A DNA stretch of 64,000 nucleotides from the NCBI GenBank assembly GCA_944321165.1, contig CALUKE010000001.1, positions 186,001-250,000 of the forward strand. Direction: 5' to 3'. Below the pieces are notes generated by a model. It ran no database searches, was not told where the DNA came from, and saw only the letters and a list, made by a program, of their open reading frames with translations. This document shows positions 1 to 8,548 of the stretch, in pieces. This stretch comes from an uncultured Odoribacter sp. GTDB taxonomy: Bacteria; Bacteroidota; Bacteroidia; Bacteroidales; Marinifilaceae. The position numbers and the translations under genes were made by a program. Numbering within the stretch: position 1 is the first letter of the stretch; each line of letters begins with the position of its first letter.

Positions 1-530
1 TCATCACCGATACCGATGAAGAAATCCAGATCATTGCAGAAAAATGCAAGGAATTAGATGTCCCGATGGAAGTAGCCGAGGTATGGGAAAAAGGAGGTAA
101 AGGAGCTGAAAGACTAGCAACACTGACCGCCAGAATCGCCGAACAGTGCACTTGTCAATGGCAACCCTTGTATGATTGGAATTGGAGCATTGAGAAAAAA
201 ATAGAAACAATCGCGAAGGAAATATACGGAGCTGCCGCTATTGATTACACCGCACAGGCCAAAAGCGACTTGAAAAAAATCAAAGCATTGGGACTGGAAA
301 AACTGCCGGTATGTATTGCCAAAACCCAAAAATCATTGTCCGATAATCCCAAACTATTGGGACGCCCGAAAGATTTCGTCGTAACCGTCCGACAAATCGA
401 AATAGCTGCAGGAGCCGGATTCGTAATTCCGATTACCGGAGAAATCATGCGTATGCCCGGACTCCCGGACAAGCCGGCTGCAGAAAATATAGACATAGAC
501 GAAAACGGCCATATCAGCGGACTATTTTAA
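1..530 (+). CDS. fhs: Formate--tetrahydrofolate ligase, C-terminal part (5' end outside window)
   Basis: The frame is open from the window edge (first full codon at base 3) and stops at 528-530. About 176 residues remain of a family that is usually about 555 long. The tail shows typical C-terminal family motifs: FVVTVRQIEIAAGAGFVIPI followed by GEIMRMPGLP and PAAENIDID. The enzyme joins formate to tetrahydrofolate at the cost of ATP and feeds cytosolic one-carbon metabolism. The next gene starts 15 bases downstream on the same strand, so co-transcription is likely. The ATG at 66 lies inside the gene and is not its start. Confidence 0.95.
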   Translation, partial: ITDTDEEIQIIAEKCKELDVPMEVAEVWEKGGKGAERLATLTARIAEQCTCQWQPLYDWNWSIEKKIETIAKEIYGAAAIDYTAQAKSDLKKIKALGLEKLPVCIAKTQKSLSDNPKLLGRPKDFVVTVRQIEIAAGAGFVIPITGEIMRMPGLPDKPAAENIDIDENGHISGLF

Positions 531-545
531 CTCGATCGTCCATCT

Positions 546-1739
546 ATGCGGAACAGTCACTTTATATTTATAGCAGGCCTGATTTTTATTTTATTGACAG
601 ATACGATATTCTGGCTACAGATAAAACGTTATCTGAAAAAAAGACGGGCCTTGCTATTATTCGGATTACATACCCTCTTTTTTGTATCCGCTTTAGTGAT
701 TTTCCAACTCCACATTTCCCGCTTGACGGGTCCGGATGGTTATTTCTGGAGTGGGAAATTTATCGGATTGCTGTTCCTGTTCTATACACCGAAGCTCACC
801 TACATTCTCTTCAACGGAATCGGTTTGCTCATTCGGAAATGTTGTCGACTGTTAGCCAAAATCATCCGTCAATTCGCATTGATACTGTCCGTTTTTTTAT
901 TCCTGGTATTGCTGTACAGCATTACCCTCGGACGTTACAACTACAAAGTAGAAAGTTTCCAGCTGTATTTGGAAAATCTGCCCCCAGCCTTCGACGGCTT
1001 TACAATTGTTCAGCTGTCCGACATTCATCTGGGCAGTTTTGGCGAAAGTTATCCCGGAATCCGGAAACTGATCGAAGAAGTCAAAAAATTACAACCCGAC
1101 TTAATCGTATTTACCGGAGATATGATCAATAACTTTGCTTCAGAAATGGATCCCTGGATTCCGGCATTTCAACAATTACAAGCCCCATACGGGAAATTCG
1201 CCATTACCGGCAATCACGATTATGGACATTACACCCGCTGGCCTGACGAGACCTCCCGGGAACAAAACCTGAAACAGTATTTTCAGAACATGGAAACCAT
1301 GGGCTTCCACCTGTTGAATAATACCCGCATTCCCCTCGTCCGAGAAAAAGATACGCTCTGGCTTGCCGGTGTTGAAAACTGGGGGAATCCGCCTTTCCCA
1401 CAATATGGCAAACTTTCACAAGCGGTCGATTCTCTCCCCGACCAAGCTTGTACCGTACTTCTCTCCCACGATCCATCCCACTGGCGTGCAGAAGTATGGC
1501 AATATCCACAAATCGCCCTGACTCTCTCGGGACATACCCATGCCATGCAATTTGGCATAAAAATCGGAGACAAAGAATGGAGTCCTTCCAGCTATCTTTA
1601 TCCGGAATACGATGGATTATACCAGCATCAAAAACAATACCTGCATGTCAACCGCGGACAAGGTTACATCGGTTATCCTGGACGAATCGGACTGCGCCCT
1701 GTCATAACAACCCTGATTCTCCACCCCTCCGGTAAATAA
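546..1739 (+). CDS. Membrane-anchored calcineurin-like metallophosphoesterase
   Basis: The protein has 397 residues. Hydrophobic segments near residues 5-22, 36-55, 66-95 and 108-128 place the N-terminal third in the membrane. The rest is a calcineurin-like phosphoesterase domain with the full metal-binding set: SDIH (158-161), GD (191-192), GNHD (222-225), SHDP (307-310) and GHTH (329-332). The layout resembles YkuE/YaeI-type enzymes. Some of these act on UDP-2,3-diacylglucosamine or related lipid phosphates, but no substrate can be read from this sequence. It lies 15 bases after fhs and 34 bases before the phosphatase gene. Family is certain; substrate is unknown. Confidence 0.9.
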   Translation: MRNSHFIFIAGLIFILLTDTIFWLQIKRYLKKRRALLLFGLHTLFFVSALVIFQLHISRLTGPDGYFWSGKFIGLLFLFYTPKLTYILFNGIGLLIRKCCRLLAKIIRQFALILSVFLFLVLLYSITLGRYNYKVESFQLYLENLPPAFDGFTIVQLSDIHLGSFGESYPGIRKLIEEVKKLQPDLIVFTGDMINNFASEMDPWIPAFQQLQAPYGKFAITGNHDYGHYTRWPDETSREQNLKQYFQNMETMGFHLLNNTRIPLVREKDTLWLAGVENWGNPPFPQYGKLSQAVDSLPDQACTVLLSHDPSHWRAEVWQYPQIALTLSGHTHAMQFGIKIGDKEWSPSSYLYPEYDGLYQHQKQYLHVNRGQGYIGYPGRIGLRPVITTLILHPSGK

Positions 1740-1773
1740 CAACACTACAACCAAACCCTAGCTACTACTAACT

Positions 1774-3639
1774 ATGAAAATAACTCAAAACATAAGTTTT
1801 TCCAAGCAACTGATAATTTACTTAATCCTTGTTTTATCTGTTGTATTTTTCTTAATCTCTTTATCCCTGGTTAATTCTCTGAAACAATTTATACACAACA
1901 ATGCTTATAGCCAGGCAAAAGCCATTTCCAACAATGTATTGCTTGCCTTCACACGTGAAATAAATAAACTCGAAGGTATCCCGCAATATTTTACCAATAT
2001 ACAGGAAGATTTCACTCCGGAAGAAATCCCACATCTGCTTTCCAGAATTTTGAGAAATTATCCGGAATTGTGCGGAAGTTCCATTTTTTACTATGACAGC
2101 ACCCATTATTGCGCCTATCGCAATCTGGACGGAGAAATTATTTTCACACCCCCTCTTATCTATGATCGTTATCCGGATCCGGCTCAAATCATAAAAGCCG
2201 ATTCTCCAAGAGGATACTGGATTTATTCTGAAATAGAACAACGGAAAACCATTGCTTTGTGCTATTTTATTTACAACGATCAACTTCAAAGAAAAGGTAT
2301 TCTAAAAGTAGATTTCCCTTTATCAAATCTGAACCGATTGATCAAAGGATATAAACTGTTTAAATCCGGAGTATTGTTTGTAACAGATGCGGAAGGTAAT
2401 TTTCTGGCTAATCCCAACCCGCTTCATCTTACGGCCGATAACCTTTTCACTCAATTGACCGATTCAAAAACAGTCCCTCTTCGGAAAAGTTTTTCTCAAG
2501 GTGAAACCAACGCGACAACCGTTTCTTTGAACAATCAATTACACTACCTATATTACACCCCTTTTCTTCCGATGAACTGGCGCATTGGAATTGTTTGTCC
2601 ACACAACGAAATATTCTATTCCTCCGGGAAACTATATTTCATGATATTTCTGTCAATGAGCGTAGGACTGATTTGTTTGTTCATTGGAGTCATAAACATC
2701 GTACGCCGTCTCTCTTCACCGCTGATCGAACTGGCCTATTCTACCCGTCGCATCGCAGAAGGTGAATTTGATATCCAGATACAAACGCCGAAATCCTGCA
2801 AGGAAATCCGGGATCTATACGACTCGTTTCATTATTTACAACAAAACCTGATCCATTACATTGAATACCTGAAAATGACAACGGCTGAAAAGGAACAGCT
2901 CAATTCTGAAATGCACCTGGCACAACGAATTCAGCAACGTTTCCTTCCCCATCCTATCCAGCTTCCCTCCCACATCGAACTGGCTTCAAAACTCCGACAA
3001 TGCAAGGAAGTCGGCGGAGATTTTTACGAATATTTTTTACAAGATCAACGACTTTATTTCACCATCGGCGATGTTTCCGGGAAAGGTATACCAGCAGCCT
3101 TATACATGGCTTCGTTCAGCAAACTGTTCCGTTATATCGCCAGCAATCACACTTCTACCGCCCAGATTTGCACACTGATCAACAGACACATGTGCGATGA
3201 CTCCAATGATGACAGCAACGATGACATGTATGTAACAATTTTCGTTGGTATCCTGGATATATATACCGGTATTATGACCTATACAAATGCAGGCCATCCA
3301 TATCCACTCATTCTCCAAGGCAACGGTCATACCGACTTTCTAAATAAATATTCAGATATCCCGATCGGCATCATGAACGAACATGAATTCTCCGAACAGA
3401 CCTATGTGTTTGCACCGCAAACCACCCTGTTGTTCTACACGGACGGTATTACAGACGCAGAAACTCCGGAAGGACAATTCTATGGACAGGGAAAAATGAT
3501 CCGATGTCTGGAATCTTTATCCACACAAACTCCCTCCCTGCTCATTCAATATTTATTGGAAGATATCCAAAAACACCTTGGATCGGGGAACCCGTCGGAC
3601 GACCAGACTTTACTGGCCATCCAATACAAAGTTCAATAA
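1774..3639 (+). CDS. Sensor-linked PP2C (SpoIIE/RsbU-type) serine phosphatase
   Basis: The 621-residue protein has TM1 at about 13-35, an extracytoplasmic Cache-like sensor at about 38-280, TM2 at 286-310, a HAMP-like linker at 311-363, a helical stretch at 365-392 and a PP2C domain to the end. Phosphatase motifs are GGDFYEY (414-420), GDVSGKG (432-438) and FYTDGITDAE (554-563), which carry the metal-binding aspartates. Such proteins usually dephosphorylate an anti-anti-sigma protein in a partner-switching pathway. No STAS or RsbW-type kinase gene lies in the window. An acidic repeat (SNDDSNDD, about 477-484) sits in a loop. The gene ends 3 bases before the convergent neighbour, with no visible terminator. 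Confidence 0.9.
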   Translation: MKITQNISFSKQLIIYLILVLSVVFFLISLSLVNSLKQFIHNNAYSQAKAISNNVLLAFTREINKLEGIPQYFTNIQEDFTPEEIPHLLSRILRNYPELCGSSIFYYDSTHYCAYRNLDGEIIFTPPLIYDRYPDPAQIIKADSPRGYWIYSEIEQRKTIALCYFIYNDQLQRKGILKVDFPLSNLNRLIKGYKLFKSGVLFVTDAEGNFLANPNPLHLTADNLFTQLTDSKTVPLRKSFSQGETNATTVSLNNQLHYLYYTPFLPMNWRIGIVCPHNEIFYSSGKLYFMIFLSMSVGLICLFIGVINIVRRLSSPLIELAYSTRRIAEGEFDIQIQTPKSCKEIRDLYDSFHYLQQNLIHYIEYLKMTTAEKEQLNSEMHLAQRIQQRFLPHPIQLPSHIELASKLRQCKEVGGDFYEYFLQDQRLYFTIGDVSGKGIPAALYMASFSKLFRYIASNHTSTAQICTLINRHMCDDSNDDSNDDMYVTIFVGILDIYTGIMTYTNAGHPYPLILQGNGHTDFLNKYSDIPIGIMNEHEFSEQTYVFAPQTTLLFYTDGITDAETPEGQFYGQGKMIRCLESLSTQTPSLLIQYLLEDIQKHLGSGNPSDDQTLLAIQYKVQ

Positions 3640-3642
3640 AAA

Positions 3643-5478
3643 TCAGGGGCGATGAAAATCTTCCTGAATGGATTGCAGATAAGCCTTTAGCAAACGACGG
3701 TTATTGGCAATACTGTCTTCTCCAACAAAAGACTGACTTTGCAGATTGAAATAAGTCGTTCCCTCCTGGGTAACAACACCCGCTCCGTTTGCATAAGAAT
3801 AAAAAGCAAAGGGCACCACCTGATCGGCTAACAGATTTCTGCTGTATTTATAGGCACTCGGATCCAACCCCAATTGAGCAAGGACCGTAGCGATCATATC
3901 GGTTTGGGAACCGATCGTCTCCACAATCGTATCCTGTACATTCAGGGCTCCCCCCGATAAAATCAGCGGGATGTGATATGCCGCCGGTGAAGAAGGATCG
4001 ACATGCCGGACATGGCGTGTTCCATGATCCGCCATCAAAATAAAAAGTGTCTGATCCCAAATTCCCGATTCCTTGCATTTACGGATAAATTCTCCGAGAC
4101 AGGCATCGCTGTAATGAATCGCATTCAAAAACTTATGCTCAATGTCATCTCCCGGAATCTGAACTTCTCCCGGTACCTCGAAAGGTTCATGGCTGCTCAT
4201 ATTAAAAGCCATATACATAAAAGGTTGCGGTGCCTTGGCTACATCCTCATACAAGCGCTCAAACATATATTGATCGTGTATACCCCACTTAAAACGGTTG
4301 GCAACAGCCTCTCCCGAAAAATCATCTTCAGTTACCATACTCTGAAAACTCATGGTTACCAAAGAACGGAAACATCCGAAATCAATATCTCCGGCATAGT
4401 AATAACGGGTCGTATAACCAATCTTTTCCAGATCCTTCGGAAAACGCGGACGCTCCATGATTTTATTGGGATATTTGATCATGGCCACTGCCGGATGAGA
4501 AGGAACGGCACTGATGGCAGCCACCATTCCGCGATCGGAGCGTGCACCGGTTGCATATATCTGAGAAAACAACACCCCTTCTTTTGCCAGTTGATTCAAA
4601 TTCGGCGTCACTCCGGGTTCTCCACCCAAAACCTCTATGGCATTAGCCGTAAAACTCTCCAAAAGCAGGAATACAATATTCGGACGTTCAGTCTTCAACA
4701 AGCGGGGATATTCCGTTCCTGTATGCATCAGACTGTCAACGATCTGCGTCACTTCCGTTTCCGGCAGATAATTGTATTTTTCCTCCAAATTCTTTATATG
4801 CATCAACTCATAGACAAAGTTCCACACCGCATTCACAGCCGCCTGGTTGGCATACATATTATTGTTATGATAGAAAACGGCACTGCTATTCAAAGGTGCT
4901 AAGTTGATCCCACCCCTCACCGGCAAAAGCATAGCCCCTCCAATCAACAAAAACACCGGAATACAGGCAAAACAAATCCGGCGATAGTGCAATCCCCTAA
5001 TGACAAAACGCCGAAAGACCCGGTATGAAAGGACAACCAAAATTCCCCACAGCAACAACAGTAACAGGTTCAGCCACAGCGGAGTGGAAGCCAAGGCTTC
5101 TTTTGGGGTTTTCAGATACATCAACGGAGTCGTATCCATATGAAATCCCCAGTTCTTGAACAATTCCAAATCAATCACCACCACTCCCCAGAAAAATATC
5201 AGCAATAGACAAGTCAATCCGGAAAACAGCGGACGAATCACCTCTTCCTTTACGATGGAGGAAAAAACCAGGATGACGGAAGACAACATCATGATATACC
5301 CTCCCAGCGACAGGTCCAAACGAATTCCTCCGGCTAAAATATGCCAAAAATCAACAGCCTCCAGTTGCACGGTATCCGACCACTGATATAACAGAAAAAT
5401 CACCTTGGCCACAATCGCCAAAACAATCCAGAACAGATAATATCGCAATAAAAAAAACAGTCTTGCCTTCATACCCAT
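3643..5478 (-). CDS. LTA synthase-family membrane phosphoglycerol transferase/sulfatase-fold protein
   Basis: The 611-residue protein has five predicted N-terminal membrane segments (about 10-30, 45-75, 82-102, 133-152 and 168-186) and an alkaline-phosphatase/sulfatase-fold domain from about 264. Expected metal-site elements are LLLESF (Glu274), the nucleophile region GARSDRG (311-317), and a late ADHG. The nucleophile position is Ser314, where LtaS has threonine. Gram-negative relatives transfer phosphoglycerol or phosphoethanolamine to envelope glycans or lipids; the acceptor here is not evident. The gene starts 11 bases after dnaB and probably shares its transcript. The second Met (codon 3) is an alternative start. 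Confidence 0.85.
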   Translation of the reverse strand: MGMKARLFFLLRYYLFWIVLAIVAKVIFLLYQWSDTVQLEAVDFWHILAGGIRLDLSLGGYIMMLSSVILVFSSIVKEEVIRPLFSGLTCLLLIFFWGVVVIDLELFKNWGFHMDTTPLMYLKTPKEALASTPLWLNLLLLLLWGILVVLSYRVFRRFVIRGLHYRRICFACIPVFLLIGGAMLLPVRGGINLAPLNSSAVFYHNNNMYANQAAVNAVWNFVYELMHIKNLEEKYNYLPETEVTQIVDSLMHTGTEYPRLLKTERPNIVFLLLESFTANAIEVLGGEPGVTPNLNQLAKEGVLFSQIYATGARSDRGMVAAISAVPSHPAVAMIKYPNKIMERPRFPKDLEKIGYTTRYYYAGDIDFGCFRSLVTMSFQSMVTEDDFSGEAVANRFKWGIHDQYMFERLYEDVAKAPQPFMYMAFNMSSHEPFEVPGEVQIPGDDIEHKFLNAIHYSDACLGEFIRKCKESGIWDQTLFILMADHGTRHVRHVDPSSPAAYHIPLILSGGALNVQDTIVETIGSQTDMIATVLAQLGLDPSAYKYSRNLLADQVVPFAFYSYANGAGVVTQEGTTYFNLQSQSFVGEDSIANNRRLLKAYLQSIQEDFHRP

Positions 5479-5489
5479 ATTTTCTTTAT

Positions 5490-7010
5490 TTAAAAAGGAG
5501 CCCCCTGATCAAAACTTTCCCGCAAAGCATCGAACCCCTGATCCAAAAGAGGCATCGGCTCATCATTCATCTTGGAGTTGATCACCACTTCTCCGGTTGA
5601 TACATTCGAAGCAAAAGGAGAAGTAGTATCCAGATCGCAGAACTGAGTCAGCTCTGCCCGGAAACGCAAATTCACCTCTCCAACAGCTCCACTACGGTGT
5701 TTGGCGATGATAATAGTCGCAATACCCAACAAAGAATTACCTTCATTATCAACCGTAATACCATATTTTTCCGGACGATGGATAAACATCACCATATCCG
5801 CATCCTGCTCGATAGAACCAGACTCCCGCAAATCCGACAACATCGGTTTTTTATCCGGACGAGATTCAACCCCCCGATTCAACTGAGACAAAGCCATCAC
5901 CGGAATATTCAGTTCCTTGGCAATGATCTTCAATTGCCGGGAAATCATACTTACCTCCTGTTCCCGATTCCCTCGCAAATCCGTTCCGGCAGTCATCAAC
6001 TGCAAATAGTCGATAATCAACACTTTGATCCCATATTTTTGCTTCAGACGACGACATTTGGCCCGCAATTCGAAAATAGACAGCGCCGGTGTATCATCCA
6101 CCAATATGGGAGCCTCTACCAGGGCTTTGATCCGGCTGTGCAACTGTTTCCACTCTTCCTCGGTCAAACGTCCTGTTTTCAATTTTTCGGCACTTAATTC
6201 GGTTTCAGAAGCAATCAGACGGTTGACCAGTTGCACGGCTGACATTTCCAATGAAAAAATAGCAACCGGCTGATGGTATTTGACCGCAATATTCCGAGCC
6301 ATCGAAAGCACAAAAGCCGTCTTTCCCATAGATGGACGGGCTGCAATGATCACCAGATCCGAAGGCTGCCAACCGGAAGTTACTGCATCCAGGGCATTGA
6401 ATCCGGAAGGCATCCCGCTGATACCGTCCGGGTTGGTGGCAGCCGCCTGTATTCCCTTGATTGCCTCATCAATGATGGGTGCAATCTCCGCGGTATCTTT
6501 CCGGATATTTCCGTCGGCAATATCGAACACCGCTTTTTGCGCCTTATCCATCAGATCGGAAACATCCGTCGACTCATCGTAGGCCATTTCCTGCAATTCA
6601 GTACATACACTGATCAGTTTACGCTGTAGATATTTCTGAACAATGATCTTGGCGTGGAACTCGATATGAGCCGCCGAAGCAACCCGAGTCGTCAATTGTG
6701 AAAGATAGTAATACCCCCCGACCTGTTCCAATTCTCCGGTCTGCTTCAACGACTCGCTCACCGTCAACAAATCCACCGGATCATCATTCAAAAACAATTT
6801 CTGAATTGCCCGGAAAATCCGCTGATGAGCATCCTTATAAAAAGCATCCGGCTCCAACAAATCTCCGACAATCGAGAAAGCATCCCGTTCCAGCATCAAG
6901 GCCCCTAATACAGCCTCCTCCAGATCAACTGCCTGAGGGGGCATTTTACCATATTCTCCCTGCAAGTCCTTGATCGTTTTACTTGTAGTATATTCCGATT
7001 TTTTTGCCAT
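5490..7010 (-). CDS. dnaB: Replicative DNA helicase DnaB
   Basis: The 506-residue protein has an N-terminal DnaB domain (about 23-125) and a RecA-like ATPase domain (about 195-470). Walker A is ARPSMGKTA (224-232), Walker B is VLIIDYLQLM (330-339), and the LSDLRESGSIEQDAD segment (391-405) is diagnostic. It unwinds DNA at the replication fork as a hexamer. No intein interrupts the ATPase motifs. It follows the exonuclease gene by 28 bases and precedes the LTA-synthase-like gene by 11 bases, forming a minus-strand run with fabI. Confidence 0.98.
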   Translation of the reverse strand: MAKKSEYTTSKTIKDLQGEYGKMPPQAVDLEEAVLGALMLERDAFSIVGDLLEPDAFYKDAHQRIFRAIQKLFLNDDPVDLLTVSESLKQTGELEQVGGYYYLSQLTTRVASAAHIEFHAKIIVQKYLQRKLISVCTELQEMAYDESTDVSDLMDKAQKAVFDIADGNIRKDTAEIAPIIDEAIKGIQAAATNPDGISGMPSGFNALDAVTSGWQPSDLVIIAARPSMGKTAFVLSMARNIAVKYHQPVAIFSLEMSAVQLVNRLIASETELSAEKLKTGRLTEEEWKQLHSRIKALVEAPILVDDTPALSIFELRAKCRRLKQKYGIKVLIIDYLQLMTAGTDLRGNREQEVSMISRQLKIIAKELNIPVMALSQLNRGVESRPDKKPMLSDLRESGSIEQDADMVMFIHRPEKYGITVDNEGNSLLGIATIIIAKHRSGAVGEVNLRFRAELTQFCDLDTTSPFASNVSTGEVVINSKMNDEPMPLLDQGFDALRESFDQGAPF

Positions 7011-7038
7011 ATCGATATTCCTCGCCCTCCCTTTTGAA

Positions 7039-7611
7039 TTAATGTATCACTTTTCTTTTTTTCAATTCCCAAAAACAACGGACCGTAGCCTCCACATCCG
7101 CCAATGCATTGTGTGCATTATCAAAACTGCAACCAAATAACAGTTGATGCAATTCTGCCAGACGAGGCGGTTTCAATCCCCTCTTCCCCGGCAGCCTACA
7201 ATAATTCGTCGATAATTTCATCGTACAGTATTTCGGCTTCAAAAACAAGACGGTCATCATCCGCAAACGTTCGAATTCCGCCCCCACAATGCATTCATCA
7301 AAACTGATATTATGTCCAACCAAAGCTGTCGCCTCCTCTATTTTTTGCGCAAACAGTTCCATTTCTTCCCGTACAGGCACCCCCTCTTCCATGGCTATCT
7401 GATTGGTAATTCCATGCAAACGGGAAACTTCCGCAGGAATCGTAAATCCCTCCGGCCGGATGATGGCATTATGACTTTCCAGAATTTCTCCATCCTCCCC
7501 ACAAGCAATCCAAGCCAATTGCACCAAACGCGGCCAATTTTCCACATCCGTGACAGGCGCATTCCAACGCTTCGGCAATCCGGTCGTTTCTGTATCAAAA
7601 AATAAATACAT
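7039..7611 (-). CDS. DEDDh-type 3'-5' exonuclease (DNA polymerase III epsilon-like)
   Basis: The 190-residue protein is a single exonuclease domain. The four acidic residues and the catalytic histidine are visible: FDTETTG (Asp6, Glu8), GHNISFD (Asp105) and HNALAD (His167, Asp172). It resembles DnaQ/RNase T-type nucleases that remove nucleotides from 3' ends, but there is no GIY-YIG or polymerase-binding tail to make it a clear epsilon subunit. The position between fabI (11 bases) and dnaB (28 bases) suggests co-expression with replication functions. The exact cellular substrate is not evident. Confidence 0.88.
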   Translation of the reverse strand: MYLFFDTETTGLPKRWNAPVTDVENWPRLVQLAWIACGEDGEILESHNAIIRPEGFTIPAEVSRLHGITNQIAMEEGVPVREEMELFAQKIEEATALVGHNISFDECIVGAEFERLRMMTVLFLKPKYCTMKLSTNYCRLPGKRGLKPPRLAELHQLLFGCSFDNAHNALADVEATVRCFWELKKRKVIH

Positions 7612-7622
7612 ACTCCAATGTA

Positions 7623-8459
7623 CTATTTCTTATCATCGTTTTCAAAACTCTTATTATACTGATGCATCGCCCTGTAACTCATTCCCATACTCGAAAATCC
7701 ACCGTCATGATAAAGATTCTGCATGGTAATCTTCCGAGTCAGATCCGAAAACAGACAAATGCAATAATTGGCACACTCTTCAGCCGTTGCATTGCCCAGA
7801 GGAGACATCCGATCCGCAAAATCAACCAGCGAATCGAATCCTTTGATACCGCTTCCCGCCGTCGTCATGGTCGGCGACTGAGAAATCGTATTTACCCGAA
7901 TCCTTTTTTCCCTTCCATATATATATCCGAAACTACGGGCAATAGACTCCAACATAGCCTTCGCATCTGCCATATCATTGTATTCATACATCGTACGCTG
8001 AGCCGCTACATAAGAAAGTGCTACGACAGAACCCCATTCATTCATGGCATCCAGTTTTTTCGCAGTTTGCAACACCTTGTGAAAAGAAATGGCTGAAATA
8101 TCCAGTGTTTTCTGTAAAAAATCATAATCCAAATCGTCATAGGAACGCTTTTTTCTGACATTCAACGACATTGCGACAGAATGCAAAATAAAATCCACTT
8201 TTCCTCCAAAATGTTTCATTGACTCCTGAAACAACCGAACCAGATCCTCCACATTCGTCGCATCAGCCGGAATCAAAGGCACCTGATGTTTTTCCGCAAA
8301 CTCCTGAATATCACCCATCCGTATCGATATGGGCGTATTTGTCAATACGATTTCCGCTCCTTCCTCTATACATTTTTCCGCCACTTGCCAAGCAATAGAC
8401 ATTTCATTCAAAGCACCAAAAATAATTCCCTTCTTTCCTTTCAATAAATTGTAAGCCAT
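7623..8459 (-). CDS. fabI: Enoyl-[acyl-carrier-protein] reductase (NADH)
   Basis: The 278-residue protein is a short-chain dehydrogenase of the FabI type. It reduces the enoyl-ACP double bond in the last step of each fatty-acid elongation cycle. The N-terminus has the FabI cofactor segment GKKGIIFGALNEMSIAW. The catalytic pair is Tyr160 and Lys167, with the FabI spacing of six residues between them. The SQSPTMTTAGSGI segment after the active site fits the substrate-binding loop. The promoter candidate lies in the 89-base gap after recN. Confidence 0.97.
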   Translation of the reverse strand: MAYNLLKGKKGIIFGALNEMSIAWQVAEKCIEEGAEIVLTNTPISIRMGDIQEFAEKHQVPLIPADATNVEDLVRLFQESMKHFGGKVDFILHSVAMSLNVRKKRSYDDLDYDFLQKTLDISAISFHKVLQTAKKLDAMNEWGSVVALSYVAAQRTMYEYNDMADAKAMLESIARSFGYIYGREKRIRVNTISQSPTMTTAGSGIKGFDSLVDFADRMSPLGNATAEECANYCICLFSDLTRKITMQNLYHDGGFSSMGMSYRAMHQYNKSFENDDKK

Positions 8460-8526
8460 TTTTTCCTTTTTAATTAATACTATCGATTAAATTCCCCACC
8501 TCCATAATAGGTTCGGCACAGGGCTA

Positions 8527-8534
8527 CAAAATTA
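8527..8534 (-). promoter_or_regulatory. fabI promoter, -7 element
   Basis: Read on the minus strand this is TAATTTTG, a full match to the Bacteroidetes -7 consensus TAnnTTTG, about 70 bases before the fabI start. A second match (TATTTTTG) overlaps it just upstream. No clear -33 TTTG is seen at the ideal spacing. Confidence 0.5.
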
Positions 8535-8548
8535 CAAAAATAAAAAAT

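Noticed and set aside
3208..3237. Repeat of GATGAC-type codons in the phosphatase gene
   Set aside because: It encodes an acidic SNDDSNDD loop and is only two short units; not a CRISPR or an expansion locus.
4003..4902. Plus-strand frame of 299 codons
   Set aside because: It is the antisense of the LTA-synthase-like gene; no homology pattern is seen.
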